Notes: generated from the sequence alone by a model not told the origin. A stretch of 22,386 nt of DNA from a virus (IMGVR_UViG_3300044712_000914:1-22386); one strand, 5' to 3'; positions 12,156 to 20,411 are shown, numbered from the stretch's first letter. Translations and numbers: made by a program.

Positions 12156-13247
12156 ATGGCCCGTTCTCGTGATCTACGTCCTGAGTTCTTTACTGATGAA
12201 AAGGTTGGTGAGCTTTCATACGGTGCTCGTCTTCTGTTTGCAGGCATCTGGTGCCATTCTGATTATCGCGGGGTATTCGAGTACTCGGCGAAGCAACTTC
12301 GCGTGCTGGTATTCCCTTTCGACGAGGGATTAACCAGCGTCACCGTGCAAGAATGGCTGACGCAGATTGAGTCCCAAGGCATGACCGGACGCTTCGAGGC
12401 GGAAGGTAAGACCTGGGGATTCGTTAAGAATTGGGACCGTCATCAATTCATATCCCGAAAGGAGCGAGATATTGGCACAAAGCGGCCAATTTGGCCTGGG
12501 TACGACCCAGGACCATCCCAGGATGATCCCAGGATGATCCCAGGACCATCCCAGGATGATCCCATTTCCCCCTCTATATCTGTATCTGCCTCAGCAAAGT
12601 CCTCAGCAAAGTCCTCAGCAAAGTCATCGCAAGAAAACGCACCCCCTACCCCCCCCTCCCCTGGATTGTTTGAAACAATACCAGGACAGCACCCACCAGA
12701 ACGGAAGCCAACCACGGACGCCGAGGCCTGGTCGTACGAAATCGTATCAAGCGAGTGGGTGAAGGCATTGAAGCGTGCCGGGTGCAAAATCGGGCGGGAC
12801 AACTGGCAGTCGTGGCGCGGAATGATCGACCGGGCATTTGCAGGTAATCACGAAGAGGCCGCCAAGGCAGCATTGCAGATCCAGGCAACCGAACGCTGGC
12901 CGGATCAGGTCGAGGCTCTGAAAGAAACGAAGAAACCGGAGGTGAAAGACGAGGCGTCAATCGCCTCATCGCTGCATCGGTTCGTTGTTGGAATCGTGGG
13001 CGGTGATGTGTTCGTAAAGGCTCATGATCTGCTAGCGGCCGCGAAACTCTACGGGCCAGACGAGGTCCGCAGGCTGGCAGAACACGCAGCCGAAATCGGT
13101 TCATTATCCAAGGAATTGGCCAGGAATTGGTTTCACGGTCGTAAATCGCAGTACGGCGGCTGGGATTTCTACGCGCCGAAGAAAAAACTTGAGACGCCGA
13201 AGACCGCTGACGAGGTCATGGCCGAGATTGAGCAGGTCCCGGTATGA
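12156..13247 (+). CDS. Phage replication initiator, lambda O-like
   Basis: The 363-residue protein has an N-terminal winged-helix domain (about 1-110) of the replisome-organiser type, opening with RPEFFTDEKVGELSYGARLL and containing VKNWDRHQFIS. A low-complexity linker (about 117-190) and a helical C-terminal domain (about 190-363), likely to contact the host helicase machinery, follow. It sits at the end of the early operon, just before the packaging genes. As in lambda O, the linker DNA holds tandem iterons, so the protein probably binds an origin inside its own gene. No helicase-loader gene such as lambda P was recognised. The stop overlaps the next start (ATGA). Confidence 0.85.
   Translation: MARSRDLRPEFFTDEKVGELSYGARLLFAGIWCHSDYRGVFEYSAKQLRVLVFPFDEGLTSVTVQEWLTQIESQGMTGRFEAEGKTWGFVKNWDRHQFISRKERDIGTKRPIWPGYDPGPSQDDPRMIPGPSQDDPISPSISVSASAKSSAKSSAKSSQENAPPTPPSPGLFETIPGQHPPERKPTTDAEAWSYEIVSSEWVKALKRAGCKIGRDNWQSWRGMIDRAFAGNHEEAAKAALQIQATERWPDQVEALKETKKPEVKDEASIASSLHRFVVGIVGGDVFVKAHDLLAAAKLYGPDEVRRLAEHAAEIGSLSKELARNWFHGRKSQYGGWDFYAPKKKLETPKTADEVMAEIEQVPV
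12508..12562 (+). repeat. Five 11-bp iterons
   Basis: Perfectly spaced tandem units of CAGGA(C/T)(C/G)ATCC: copies 1 and 4 read CAGGACCATCC, copies 2, 3 and 5 CAGGATGATCC. The 11-bp period is not a multiple of three, so the repeat is kept at DNA level across all reading frames, as expected of protein-binding iterons. Confidence 0.9.
12589..12624 (+). repeat. Three 12-bp direct repeats
   Basis: CCTCAGCAAAGT is repeated three times without gaps and encodes the SSAK repeats of the initiator linker. It lies 26 bp after the iterons. Confidence 0.88.
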
Positions 13248-13510
13248 ACCTCCTATCCGAAATCGACAAGCTGCCGCGCTTGAGCCGCCTCCAGATCGCC
13301 GCCGAAATCCTCAAACGGTCCAGCCCAACCCCCGACGAGATTGCCCACGCCGCAGGGTGTACGACCAGCGCGGTCTACGCCTGGATGGGGTCGCGCCGCC
13401 CGTTCCCTGACAATCGGCAGAGGATCGGGGTGCGAAACGTGCCGAGAGAAGGGTCACGGGAAAAGATGGCTGGAAACGGCCAGGAAGGGCGGGAAGCGAT
13501 ATGCGTATGA
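13244..13510 (+). CDS. Small HTH-like protein
   Basis: The ATG overlaps the initiator stop (ATGA). The 88-residue product has a helix-turn-helix-like segment at about 30-53 (DEIAHAAGCTTSAVYAWMGS). After about residue 58 the sequence turns into a polar, low-complexity tail, and two other frames over 13400-13510 look equally protein-like, so an old frameshift in the tail is possible. It might serve replication or late-gene control. Function unknown. Confidence 0.6.
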   Translation: MNLLSEIDKLPRLSRLQIAAEILKRSSPTPDEIAHAAGCTTSAVYAWMGSRRPFPDNRQRIGVRNVPREGSREKMAGNGQEGREAICV

Positions 13511-13824
13511 TGTATCGAAACAGGTCCCAGGCCCTAGCAGCATGGCGGGCATCGGTACGGGACGCCGCAGTGATCGCCCTGGCCATACGCCGAGAGCCGA
13601 TGCCGATTGCGGAACTGGCCGCAGCCCTTGGTGTCGATGTCGGGGCGTTGTTCGGGTTGCTCTGCAACGATACGCGGTTCAGGATGGAACTGGCCGACGT
13701 ACCGCGCTCGCATTGGGGCACACGCATGGCCCGATTCGTTGGGCTGGTCCATCACCGGAACCTGTCGCGCCCTGAACAGGTGCCGCAGAGATGTCGAATG
13801 ACCAAGATGAACGTGTGCCGCTGA
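13501..13824 (+). CDS. Winged-helix-like hypothetical protein
   Basis: The 107-residue product has an Arg-rich N-terminus, a winged-helix-like centre (about 34-62, PMPIAELAAALGVDVGALFG) and the segment FRMELADVP. It overlaps the previous gene by 10 bp and the small terminase start by 34 bp. The large downstream overlap leaves the exact C-terminus less certain. It lies just before terS, where some phages keep DNA-binding helpers. Confidence 0.6.
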   Translation: MRMMYRNRSQALAAWRASVRDAAVIALAIRREPMPIAELAAALGVDVGALFGLLCNDTRFRMELADVPRSHWGTRMARFVGLVHHRNLSRPEQVPQRCRMTKMNVCR

Positions 13825-14303
13825 ACCATAAACAACAGAGATTCGCCGAAGAGTACGTGGTTGACCACAATGCCACGCAGGCGGCCAAGCGTGCAGGGTA
13901 CTCGGACAAGGTCGCTAGAATCCACGGTTCACGGCTGATGACAAATGATGATGTGATGGCCGTTATCACTGGATTAGAAAAGGAAATATCGAAGCGAACC
14001 GCGATAAACGCCGACCGCATCCGGCTTGAAATCGGACGCATCGCCTTCCTTGACCCATCGAAAATCCTGGGGTTCAAAAACGGATATCTGACCGTCAAGG
14101 ACATGGACGACATTCCAGAGGACGCACGCAGGGCCATCGCAGCCGTGTCGCAGACCAAGCACGGTCTACGCATCCAGTTTTGTTCAAAGGAAGCGATGCT
14201 GCGCCTGCTGGCCGACATCGAAGGCATGACCAAGCCTAAAGAATCCGACGCAGACTTGCCGCCGATAAATCCCGAAATGGGGCACGATGAAGCCCAGGCC
14301 TGA
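13791..14303 (+). CDS. terS: Terminase small subunit
   Basis: The 170-residue protein recognises the packaging site and feeds DNA to TerL. The N-terminus is the classic Terminase_2 signature: LNHKQQRFAEEYVVDHNATQ, AAKRAGYS, then GSRLMTNDDV at about 11-57, a helix-turn-helix. A helical middle part (about 58-85) fits the oligomer ring, and the C-terminal tail is acidic. The gene overlaps terL by 17 bp. Confidence 0.9.
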   Translation: MSNDQDERVPLNHKQQRFAEEYVVDHNATQAAKRAGYSDKVARIHGSRLMTNDDVMAVITGLEKEISKRTAINADRIRLEIGRIAFLDPSKILGFKNGYLTVKDMDDIPEDARRAIAAVSQTKHGLRIQFCSKEAMLRLLADIEGMTKPKESDADLPPINPEMGHDEAQA

Positions 14304-15582
14304 TCAGTGGTTTACAAATCAGCCGGGCCAGCGTGATTTTTTTAATGACCTGGCCCGTGGCAGCAGTCTGTACGCTGGAGGCTGGGGTGCTGGCAAGACC
14401 TGGGCCGGGGCAAGGAAACTCCTTATCCTGCACCAGATCAACCGCTGCCCTGGTCTGGCCATCGCTCCGACCTATGGCGACTTGTGGCGCGTTATGGTTC
14501 CCGAATTGGTCAAGGCCTGCGCCTCGGTTCGCTGGCCGTGCGCGGTCATGAAATCAGAGCCGCGTCACCTGATGGTGGGCAAGTACCCAATCTGGCTTCT
14601 GTCCGCAGACGCGCCGGAACGCTTCGCAGGGTTCGAGGTCGGGCACATCTGGGGGGATGAGGCCGCACGCTTCGCCACCAGCAGTGACCCACTGCGCGAC
14701 GCGCCGACGCAGATCCGCAGCCGCCTGCGCCATCCGGACGCCAAGGTTCTGCACTCGCTCTACACCACCACGCACGAGGGCACGGGGTCGTGGATATTTC
14801 GCGACTTCATAACCAAGCCCAAGGACTTCCACCGGCACTACCGAGGGCGCACGGCGGGAAATAGAGCGCTTCCGCCCGAATACCTTGCCGACCGCCTGGC
14901 AACACTATCGGCAGAACTGGTAGAGCAATACCTGGAGGGCGACGCGGTTGACTTCTCAGGCAAGCGCGCGCATCCAGGGTTCTCGGCGCTCAAGCACCAC
15001 CTGGCAGCCGAGGCGGTGCCTGGACTGCCCGTGCATATCGGCATGGATTTCAACGTCAGCCCGCTGTGCTGGGTCATGGCCCAGGTGCATGGCATCGGCA
15101 GGGACGCGCGCGTGCATGTGCTGGATGAGTTGGTTGTAGATGATCACTCCACGGTTGAAGGCGCGATGGTGAAGGCCGACCAAAAGGGCTGGGGGAAATA
15201 CTGCGCGGCACATCTGCACCCCGACCGCAGCAGCAACAACCGCAGCGTGATCGGCAACCCTATTGCGGCCATCATCGCAGAGCAGGCGCGCGCCATGGGC
15301 TGGCCGTATGTGCTGCGAAACGATGGCGGCAACCCGGCGGTGAATTCGCGCATCGCCCTACTGGACGGCCTGATCAGCCCGGTGTCTGGCAAGCAACGGC
15401 TCACCATCCATCCCCGATGTGTCCGGCTGACCAAGGAACTGTCGAGCGTGGGCCGGCTCACGTCTGGCCAGTACGATCCAGGGCGCGACGGGCAATTCGG
15501 GCACATCCTGGACGCGCTTGGGTACTTGGCGTGGGACGAAATGCGGCCCGGAGGCGGATTCGCGTCCAGCACCACGCGCTGA
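14287..15582 (+). CDS. terL: Terminase large subunit
   Basis: The 431-residue packaging motor has an N-terminal ATPase with Walker A GGWGAGKT (31-38) and Walker B HIWGDE (Asp124, Glu125). The coupling motif is about SLYTTTHEG (157-165). The C-terminal RNase H-like nuclease has IGMDFN with Asp254, LDE with Glu281, and HILDALGY with His406 and Asp409, the expected three acidic metal ligands. Length and motifs are complete. It pairs with TerS at the head-genome entry together with the portal encoded next. Confidence 0.95.
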   Translation: MKPRPDQWFTNQPGQRDFFNDLARGSSLYAGGWGAGKTWAGARKLLILHQINRCPGLAIAPTYGDLWRVMVPELVKACASVRWPCAVMKSEPRHLMVGKYPIWLLSADAPERFAGFEVGHIWGDEAARFATSSDPLRDAPTQIRSRLRHPDAKVLHSLYTTTHEGTGSWIFRDFITKPKDFHRHYRGRTAGNRALPPEYLADRLATLSAELVEQYLEGDAVDFSGKRAHPGFSALKHHLAAEAVPGLPVHIGMDFNVSPLCWVMAQVHGIGRDARVHVLDELVVDDHSTVEGAMVKADQKGWGKYCAAHLHPDRSSNNRSVIGNPIAAIIAEQARAMGWPYVLRNDGGNPAVNSRIALLDGLISPVSGKQRLTIHPRCVRLTKELSSVGRLTSGQYDPGRDGQFGHILDALGYLAWDEMRPGGGFASSTTR

Positions 15583-15636
15583 CCTGTCCGACCCGTGTCC
15601 GGTGTGGCAGTGGTCCCTACGCCATAGCCTGCGCGC

Positions 15637-17139
15637 ATGCTACCCCTCCTCACGCTCGGTACACAACTCAGCTCGCTGCTCCTGGAACCAACGCCGATAG
15701 CCGTCCCATCGGCTGCGCCAGGCATGCAGACGCCGCAGCAGACTGGCGCTCTCTTGTGGCTCGCCGCAGCGAGGCGCAGGCATTTCATGCGTACGTGCGA
15801 CCGCCTGCGAAACGATTACGGGGCGCGCTTCGCAGAGGCCGCCGACGAAGAAGGCCGGGACATGATCCCGCAGCACCCGCGCGAGGACACCACGCGCCTT
15901 GCCGCGCGACGCGCCGCATGCACGCCTACCGCCTACGTGCGCCAGATCACCGACCACTACATGGCGCACACCACCAGGCAGGAACCCGAGCGGACAGCGC
16001 CGGGCATGGATACGCTGCCCGAAGCCTGGGCGCAGATGATCGCGGACGCCGATGGCGTGGGTACGCAGCTCAGTGAATTATTGAAGCAGGCCGGGCGTCT
16101 GTCGTTCCTGGAATCGACCGCGTACGCGATGATTGATTGGGTCGGCCCAAGCTCTGCGTCTAGCCTCGCTGACCAGAAGGCCGCGCGGTACGTCCTGCGC
16201 TCTGTACCCGCTGACGACGTGGTGGCCGTCGAAGTGACCAATGGCGACATCGTCCTATCCGCCATCGTGCGCCTGCCGGGCTCTGATGGTCGCCCGTTCC
16301 TGTGGCGTATCGACGGCAGCACATCGCAGAAAGCGGGCCTGGACGCTGACGGCCTGGTAATCACGTCCGTTGACGCCCCCGTGCCGCATCGCTACGGATC
16401 GTGTCCGCTGGTTCGCGTCGGCCCCATGCCGGCCATCGCCGCGCCCGTGGCGCAGCATCAGCGAGCCATTGCAGTGACCGATAGCCTGCTGCGCTTCCGC
16501 ATGGGCGAGGACTCCTTGCCGTGGCTGGTGGTCACAGGAACCGCGAATGCTGCCGCGTTCATTGCTGAACTGGAAAAGAACCCCGCATTCAGCGCCTTCG
16601 AGGACCCGAACGCCAAGGCCATTGTCATCGGCGCCGCCGTCGAGGTCGCCAAGAGTCTGCGCGAGAGTATGGAAGCTGACGAGGCCAGCCTGTACCAGGC
16701 GGCCAAGGTGCGACCGGTGACGGCTCAGAGCGGAAACCCTGAGTCCGGTGTTTCCCAGGCGTACCGGTTCGTGGACGCCGACGTGGAATTGGCGAGCGTG
16801 GCTAAGGCCTTGGAGCGCGCTGAGAACCGCCTGGCGAAGCTGTGGGCGAACGCCATGGGCATGAGCGTGGCACCTGTCGCGCAATACCCGCGCACGTTTG
16901 TACCCATCAACCGCACGGCGGAAATGAATGGCCTGATGCTGATCAGCAGCAGCACCCTGCCCGAGCCGATCAAGGCCCGCGAATACAAGCGCGCGGCTAC
17001 CATCCTGTACCCTGGCGACAAGGAATTAGCGACGGAACTGGACACGATGCGCGCCGAAGATCCAGGGACCAAGGACGGGAAGGACAATAGCGACTTGGGC
17101 AAGGCTGACGACGGCGAAGACGAGAACATCAAGACCTAA
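15637..17139 (+). CDS. Portal protein
   Basis: The 500-residue product follows terL directly. Segments such as YVRQITDHYMAHTTRQEPER, DADGVGTQLSELL and STAYAMIDWVG (about 100-170) resemble DUF4055-type portals. The C-terminal half has the long helical stretch expected for the stem and crown (about 380-440) and an acidic tail. ATG 15637 has no good ribosome site, but a stop lies four codons upstream, so no earlier start exists; Met30 is an alternative. It forms the 12-mer vertex through which TerL packages DNA. Confidence 0.85.
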   Translation: MLPLLTLGTQLSSLLLEPTPIAVPSAAPGMQTPQQTGALLWLAAARRRHFMRTCDRLRNDYGARFAEAADEEGRDMIPQHPREDTTRLAARRAACTPTAYVRQITDHYMAHTTRQEPERTAPGMDTLPEAWAQMIADADGVGTQLSELLKQAGRLSFLESTAYAMIDWVGPSSASSLADQKAARYVLRSVPADDVVAVEVTNGDIVLSAIVRLPGSDGRPFLWRIDGSTSQKAGLDADGLVITSVDAPVPHRYGSCPLVRVGPMPAIAAPVAQHQRAIAVTDSLLRFRMGEDSLPWLVVTGTANAAAFIAELEKNPAFSAFEDPNAKAIVIGAAVEVAKSLRESMEADEASLYQAAKVRPVTAQSGNPESGVSQAYRFVDADVELASVAKALERAENRLAKLWANAMGMSVAPVAQYPRTFVPINRTAEMNGLMLISSSTLPEPIKAREYKRAATILYPGDKELATELDTMRAEDPGTKDGKDNSDLGKADDGEDENIKT

Positions 17140-17142
17140 TCA

Positions 17143-18639
17143 ATGCCCATCACCCGCGCCGACAATTCGCTTGGCAATGTTGACGAACTGCTGGCGTTGG
17201 CCAAGCACGACGGCGCCGACGCTGGGAACATCATCGATTCCAGCGCAACCGGCAGCGATTTCGTATTGATATTCCGCAACAAGCAGGACGGCAGGGTTCG
17301 ACCCGAGCACGCCGCGCTTGAAGGCCGCGTGTGGGAACTGGATGACCCCGATGCACCATCGCCACCGCTGGCACCTGGATGCCGGTGCTTCGTTGAAATA
17401 ATCGCACGCGAGAAGGCGGCAGCGCGCGAGAACACCACGCCAGCCGAAAGCCTGAAATCGTTCAAGGATCTAGAGAACAACCTGGAAAAAGTCTACCCGC
17501 TCGACGTGGTGGAGGGATACGCTAACGGCAAGCTCAAGCCGGATGACCTGATCATCAAGCGGACTGGCGACCGGCTGACCACCGACCAGGCGCGTGCGGT
17601 GATCGCGAGCAGGGAGGCCGGGAAAGATCCAAAGGCGGCGCTCAAGGCCGTTGCAGAACTGGCTGACAAGGGGCTGTCTGGTCGCACGCTGGCGCCGATC
17701 ATCCAAGACGCACGCGAACGCATTGCCAAAGGAGAAAGCCCGCGAGAAGCAGCACGGGCGGCCATCACGGCAACCACGCGGCGCGGCTACGTCACGGCAT
17801 CAACCGCAGACGGCGCGGCAGATTCCCTGGTGCGTTCGCGGCTGATGGACGGTGAAGGACCAAAGCCAAGGCCCAGGCCAACCACCGAAACAAAGCCAAA
17901 GCCGCCGCCAGTGGCGCCAAAGCCGAAGGTTGCCATTCCAGGATCACGCGAAGACGCGCAGTCCGCAATCGATGCGCTGGCCAAGGTACGAGAAGAAACA
18001 GCCGCAGCCAAAGCGCGCGCCCAAGCCACATCTGATCAGATGGCCGAAATGACGGCGCACCTTGATGCGCGCACCCGTGCCGCTGAGTTGGTGATGATTC
18101 CCAAGGAAGAGCGTACAACGGCTGACATCAAAATCCCGCCCAGCCGACAGACGGCCAGCATCAAGAGCGGTGCCACCACCTTCCGTAGCCTGGTATCCGA
18201 AAAGGCGCTTCCATCCAGCCGCACGGCTACTGTGGTTGCGTCAAAGGCGCGCAGGGAATCGGCCAGCCCAACAACCGGCAAGGTCATGCTCAACAGCCAG
18301 TCCGCGTCTCAGGTAACGGTCCACGAATTGGGCCACCTACTGGAAGCCGACCCGGACATGAGGCGCGCGGCCAAGGCGTTTCTGGATCGGCGCACAGCGG
18401 GCGAGACCAGCGAACGGCTGCGCGACATCACCGGGAACAAGGGTTATCATCGCAGCGAAATCACTAAGAAAGACGGTTTTTTCTCACCATATGTCGGCAA
18501 GCAATACGACAGTGGATACACCGAAGTCATATCCATGGGCCTGGAAAAGATGGCCGAAGACCCTGCCGAGTTCGCCCGGCTGGACCCCGATCATTTCCGC
18601 TTCATCTACCAGCTTTGCCGTGGTACACTGGACCCATGA
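17143..18639 (+). CDS. Minor head protein fragment fused to a zincin metallopeptidase domain
   Basis: The 498-residue product joins unlike parts. Residues 45-85 carry the C-terminal Mu F/SPP1 gp7 signature (DGRVRPEHAALEG with His56, then PPLAPGCRCF with Cys80 and Cys82), but the long helical N-terminal part of that family is absent. A helical region (95-235), a Pro/Lys linker (238-263) and another helix follow. The C-terminal domain has HELGH (His394, Glu395, His398) and a downstream Glu461 in YTEVISMGLE, the ligand set of a gluzincin-like protease, and ends with FARLDPDHFRFIYQL. It could be a maturation protease, or a toxin-like effector carried in the head. Its stop overlaps the next start (ATGA). 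Confidence 0.8.
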   Translation: MPITRADNSLGNVDELLALAKHDGADAGNIIDSSATGSDFVLIFRNKQDGRVRPEHAALEGRVWELDDPDAPSPPLAPGCRCFVEIIAREKAAARENTTPAESLKSFKDLENNLEKVYPLDVVEGYANGKLKPDDLIIKRTGDRLTTDQARAVIASREAGKDPKAALKAVAELADKGLSGRTLAPIIQDARERIAKGESPREAARAAITATTRRGYVTASTADGAADSLVRSRLMDGEGPKPRPRPTTETKPKPPPVAPKPKVAIPGSREDAQSAIDALAKVREETAAAKARAQATSDQMAEMTAHLDARTRAAELVMIPKEERTTADIKIPPSRQTASIKSGATTFRSLVSEKALPSSRTATVVASKARRESASPTTGKVMLNSQSASQVTVHELGHLLEADPDMRRAAKAFLDRRTAGETSERLRDITGNKGYHRSEITKKDGFFSPYVGKQYDSGYTEVISMGLEKMAEDPAEFARLDPDHFRFIYQLCRGTLDP

Positions 18640-18872
18640 GGGTAATCACCGTTACCAAGGCTGGCCGCGTTGTGGCCGTTGACGACGAGCGCGAGGAAGC
18701 GCCGACAGGTGACGCCGATTTCTTGGAGCGCGTGGCCAAGCGTATCGAGGCGGCAACCGGCTACGACCCCGACCGGATAGCCACCGCCATGCAGGCCGAG
18801 GCCGATGCCATGGGCGCGGTCATGACGCAAGAGGGCGAACTGGACCCCATACCCGACGACGCGGTGGCCTGA
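18636..18872 (+). CDS. Small hypothetical head-region protein
   Basis: ATG 18636 overlaps the previous stop and gives 78 residues. There is a beta-hairpin-like start (MRVITVTKAGRVVAVDDE), then an acidic helix (FLERVAKRIEAATGYDPDRI) and an acidic tail. No domain was recognised. Confidence 0.65.
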   Translation: MRVITVTKAGRVVAVDDEREEAPTGDADFLERVAKRIEAATGYDPDRIATAMQAEADAMGAVMTQEGELDPIPDDAVA

Positions 18873-18876
18873 CGTC

Positions 18877-19200
18877 ATGGCGCGCATCGTTGAGCCTCCC
18901 GACCCACTGCGCCACTCGCTGGAAATGAACCTCGATCTTGACGAGGGCGAAGAGGCGCAGCTTGATGAGCTTGAGCGGAAACTGAAAACGGCGCAGAAAG
19001 AGGCCTCGCTTGCGGAGGGCGAAGAGCAGGAGCAGACCGCCACCCGCAGGCAGATCGAAACGCAAGAGGCCATCGATGATTTTTGGCGCGTGGTTGCGGC
19101 CACCCAGCTTCCAGGCGTTGGCGACGAGTTGCGCGCCTGGAACGCTTGGAGGGCTGCTGGCGGGAAGCGGGTCGAGGCCCGCGCCGAGTTCAGAGCGTAA
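18877..19200 (+). CDS. Small coiled-coil head-region protein
   Basis: The 107-residue product has an acidic start (LDLDEGEEAQLDELERKLK), a coiled coil at about 22-70 and a C-terminal helix with WNAWRAAGG. It lies between the minor-head fusion and the virion-morphogenesis gene, spaced by only a few bases. Possibly a head-assembly or connector helper. No family was recognised. Confidence 0.65.
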   Translation: MARIVEPPDPLRHSLEMNLDLDEGEEAQLDELERKLKTAQKEASLAEGEEQEQTATRRQIETQEAIDDFWRVVAATQLPGVGDELRAWNAWRAAGGKRVEARAEFRA

Positions 19201-19204
19201 CGCC

Positions 19205-19768
19205 GTGAAGTTCGATCATAAGATATTCGACAAGGCATCGCCCAAGATCAGGGCCATGCGACAACTGGCGCGCAATGCGCTGCTGTCCGCTACCAAGGAA
19301 TACGCCGGGAAATCAACAGGCGGTGTGTCTGGCGGAACCGGCGGCGGCGGATCGGTGCCCAATTATTTCGGCAGACGCTTCACCGCCAGCAACACCCACA
19401 ATTTCACGCCGCTTTCGGACAAGCCGTGTTTCGTCGTGGTCAAGCGCAAGGATGGGAAATGGGTCGGGTTCCCATATCCAGGCTATGCCACCTGGAAGCG
19501 GCAGAGGTTCGGGGCCAAGCCCATTCTGGTCGCGTCCGGCAAGATGCTGCGTGAGCTTCGCAAGAACGCCGTTGCTGTTTTGGAAGGTGACCGCGCGGTG
19601 GCCATCTTCCGCCTGACCGGCCCCGCTGCGTACCACTACACCGGCACGAAGACCATGCCCAGGCGCGACCCGGTGACGCCGAACGATGCCGACCGGGCCG
19701 CATTCAGAGAGCGCGCAAGGGTGATGCTCAATCAACTGATGGCGCGATGGAGCGCGGCTAACCGCTGA
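19205..19768 (+). CDS. Virion-morphogenesis / head-tail completion-like protein
   Basis: GTG 19205 gives 187 residues. The layout matches head-tail completion proteins of the Mu gpG/HK97 gp10 kind: a Gly-rich loop at about 38-50, then FPYPGYATWKRQRFGAKPIL, SGKMLREL, and the ending TGPAAYHYTGTKTMPRRDP followed by a C-terminal helix. In the present orientation it stops at NR-TGA immediately after the left 8-bp inverted repeat. If the segment 19757-20419 were flipped, the frame would continue 21 residues (QELLSHC to DSLLP), giving 208 residues. It overlaps the antisense ORF by 11 bp. Confidence 0.75.
   Translation: MKFDHKIFDKASPKIRAMRQLARNALLSATKEYAGKSTGGVSGGTGGGGSVPNYFGRRFTASNTHNFTPLSDKPCFVVVKRKDGKWVGFPYPGYATWKRQRFGAKPILVASGKMLRELRKNAVAVLEGDRAVAIFRLTGPAAYHYTGTKTMPRRDPVTPNDADRAAFRERARVMLNQLMARWSAANR
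19757..19764 (+). repeat. Left arm of inverted repeat (GCTAACCG)
   Basis: Perfect reverse complement of 20412-20419. It encodes A-N-R at the end of the virion-morphogenesis gene and, antisense, the TAG stop of the antisense ORF. Confidence 0.75.
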
Positions 19769-20348
19769 GTGCGCCGGCCATCGCCTGTTGTGCCGCCGAT
19801 CTTCCGGCATGCCACGCATCGGCAGCAAGCCGCCCTACCTCACGCGCCCACGCCTGCGCCGCCGCGTCGATCTGCCCAGGGATCGCCTCTGCTTTGATCG
19901 CGTTGAGCGCCGCTCTGGTCGCCACTGACCGGACGCGCCACGCCAACCGCTCGGCCATATGCGCCGCCCATTCCATTGCCGTCGCGTCCACCACCGGGTG
20001 ACCAGACAGCGACGCGCGGTCCGCGTCCGTGAAGGTGACCACCAGGCCAAGGCGTGCAGCATCGGCCTCTGACGCGGTGCGGTAGCCGTCTTCCAGCGCC
20101 GCAAGCACACTGTCACGCACGACCGTACGCGCGCGCGCGACGAGGCCCGCAAGACCAGCGGTCAGCCCTGTATCCGCTCGAATCGCCGCCACATCATGCG
20201 AAGCCTCGGCTAGATACCCGGCCTCGGTCTGGGCGGCCACGGAGGCGACCGCCTTTTGCGATGCTCTGGCAATGGTATCGACCATCACACCAAGGGCAGA
20301 CTGTTGAGCGCGAGACGAGAACAGTTCCGAGCGATCTGGGGCTGTCAT
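19758..20348 (-). CDS. Antisense Ala-rich helical ORF, possible minor-head part
   Basis: The 196-residue product is almost fully helical and Ala-rich, with conserved-looking segments RVRSVATRAALNAIKAE (about 138-154) and WAREVGRLAADAWHAGRSAA. It faintly resembles the helical N-terminal part of SPP1 gp7/Mu F minor-head proteins, the part missing from the fusion at 17143; this match is by eye and weak. It runs opposite to every gene from 3101 on, with no promoter seen. Its ATG is overlapped by a TGA that ends an antisense frame entering from the right repeat, as expected if the segment was originally in sense orientation. Confidence 0.6.
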   Translation of the reverse strand: MTAPDRSELFSSRAQQSALGVMVDTIARASQKAVASVAAQTEAGYLAEASHDVAAIRADTGLTAGLAGLVARARTVVRDSVLAALEDGYRTASEADAARLGLVVTFTDADRASLSGHPVVDATAMEWAAHMAERLAWRVRSVATRAALNAIKAEAIPGQIDAAAQAWAREVGRLAADAWHAGRSAAQQAMAGALSG

Positions 20349-20411
20349 GGCAGCAGGCTATCCTGCGGGCCTTCCTGCCAGACCCCGACGCAGTGTGACA
20401 GCAACTCCTGA

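Larger units (their letters stand above)
12495..12679. other. Candidate phage replication origin inside the initiator gene
   Basis: Elements in order: a 7-bp inverted repeat (CCTGGGT-ACG-ACCCAGG, 12495-12511), five 11-bp iterons (12508-12562), an AT-richer stretch, three 12-bp repeats (12589-12624), a C-rich run (12642-12661), and a palindrome ATTGTTT-G-AAACAAT (12665-12679). The arrangement resembles lambda ori in gene O. It is a functional inference from layout. Confidence 0.65.

Noticed and set aside
12508-12624. CRISPR-like impression from the short tandem repeats
   Set aside because: Units are 11 or 12 bp with no spacers and lie inside a coding gene; they fit replication iterons.
13341-13775. 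144-residue plus-strand ORF overlapping the two HTH-like genes
   Set aside because: Only a short stretch (about 13430-13520) looks protein-like; the rest is Arg/Gly/Pro-rich shadow of the overlapping frames. Kept only as a hint of an old frameshift in the tail of the gene at 13244.
20054-20398. Plus-strand 114-residue ORF opposite the antisense gene
   Set aside because: Arg/Pro/His-rich composition marks it as a shadow. Its natural-looking end overlaps the 21-residue extension predicted for the flipped segment and is explained by that.
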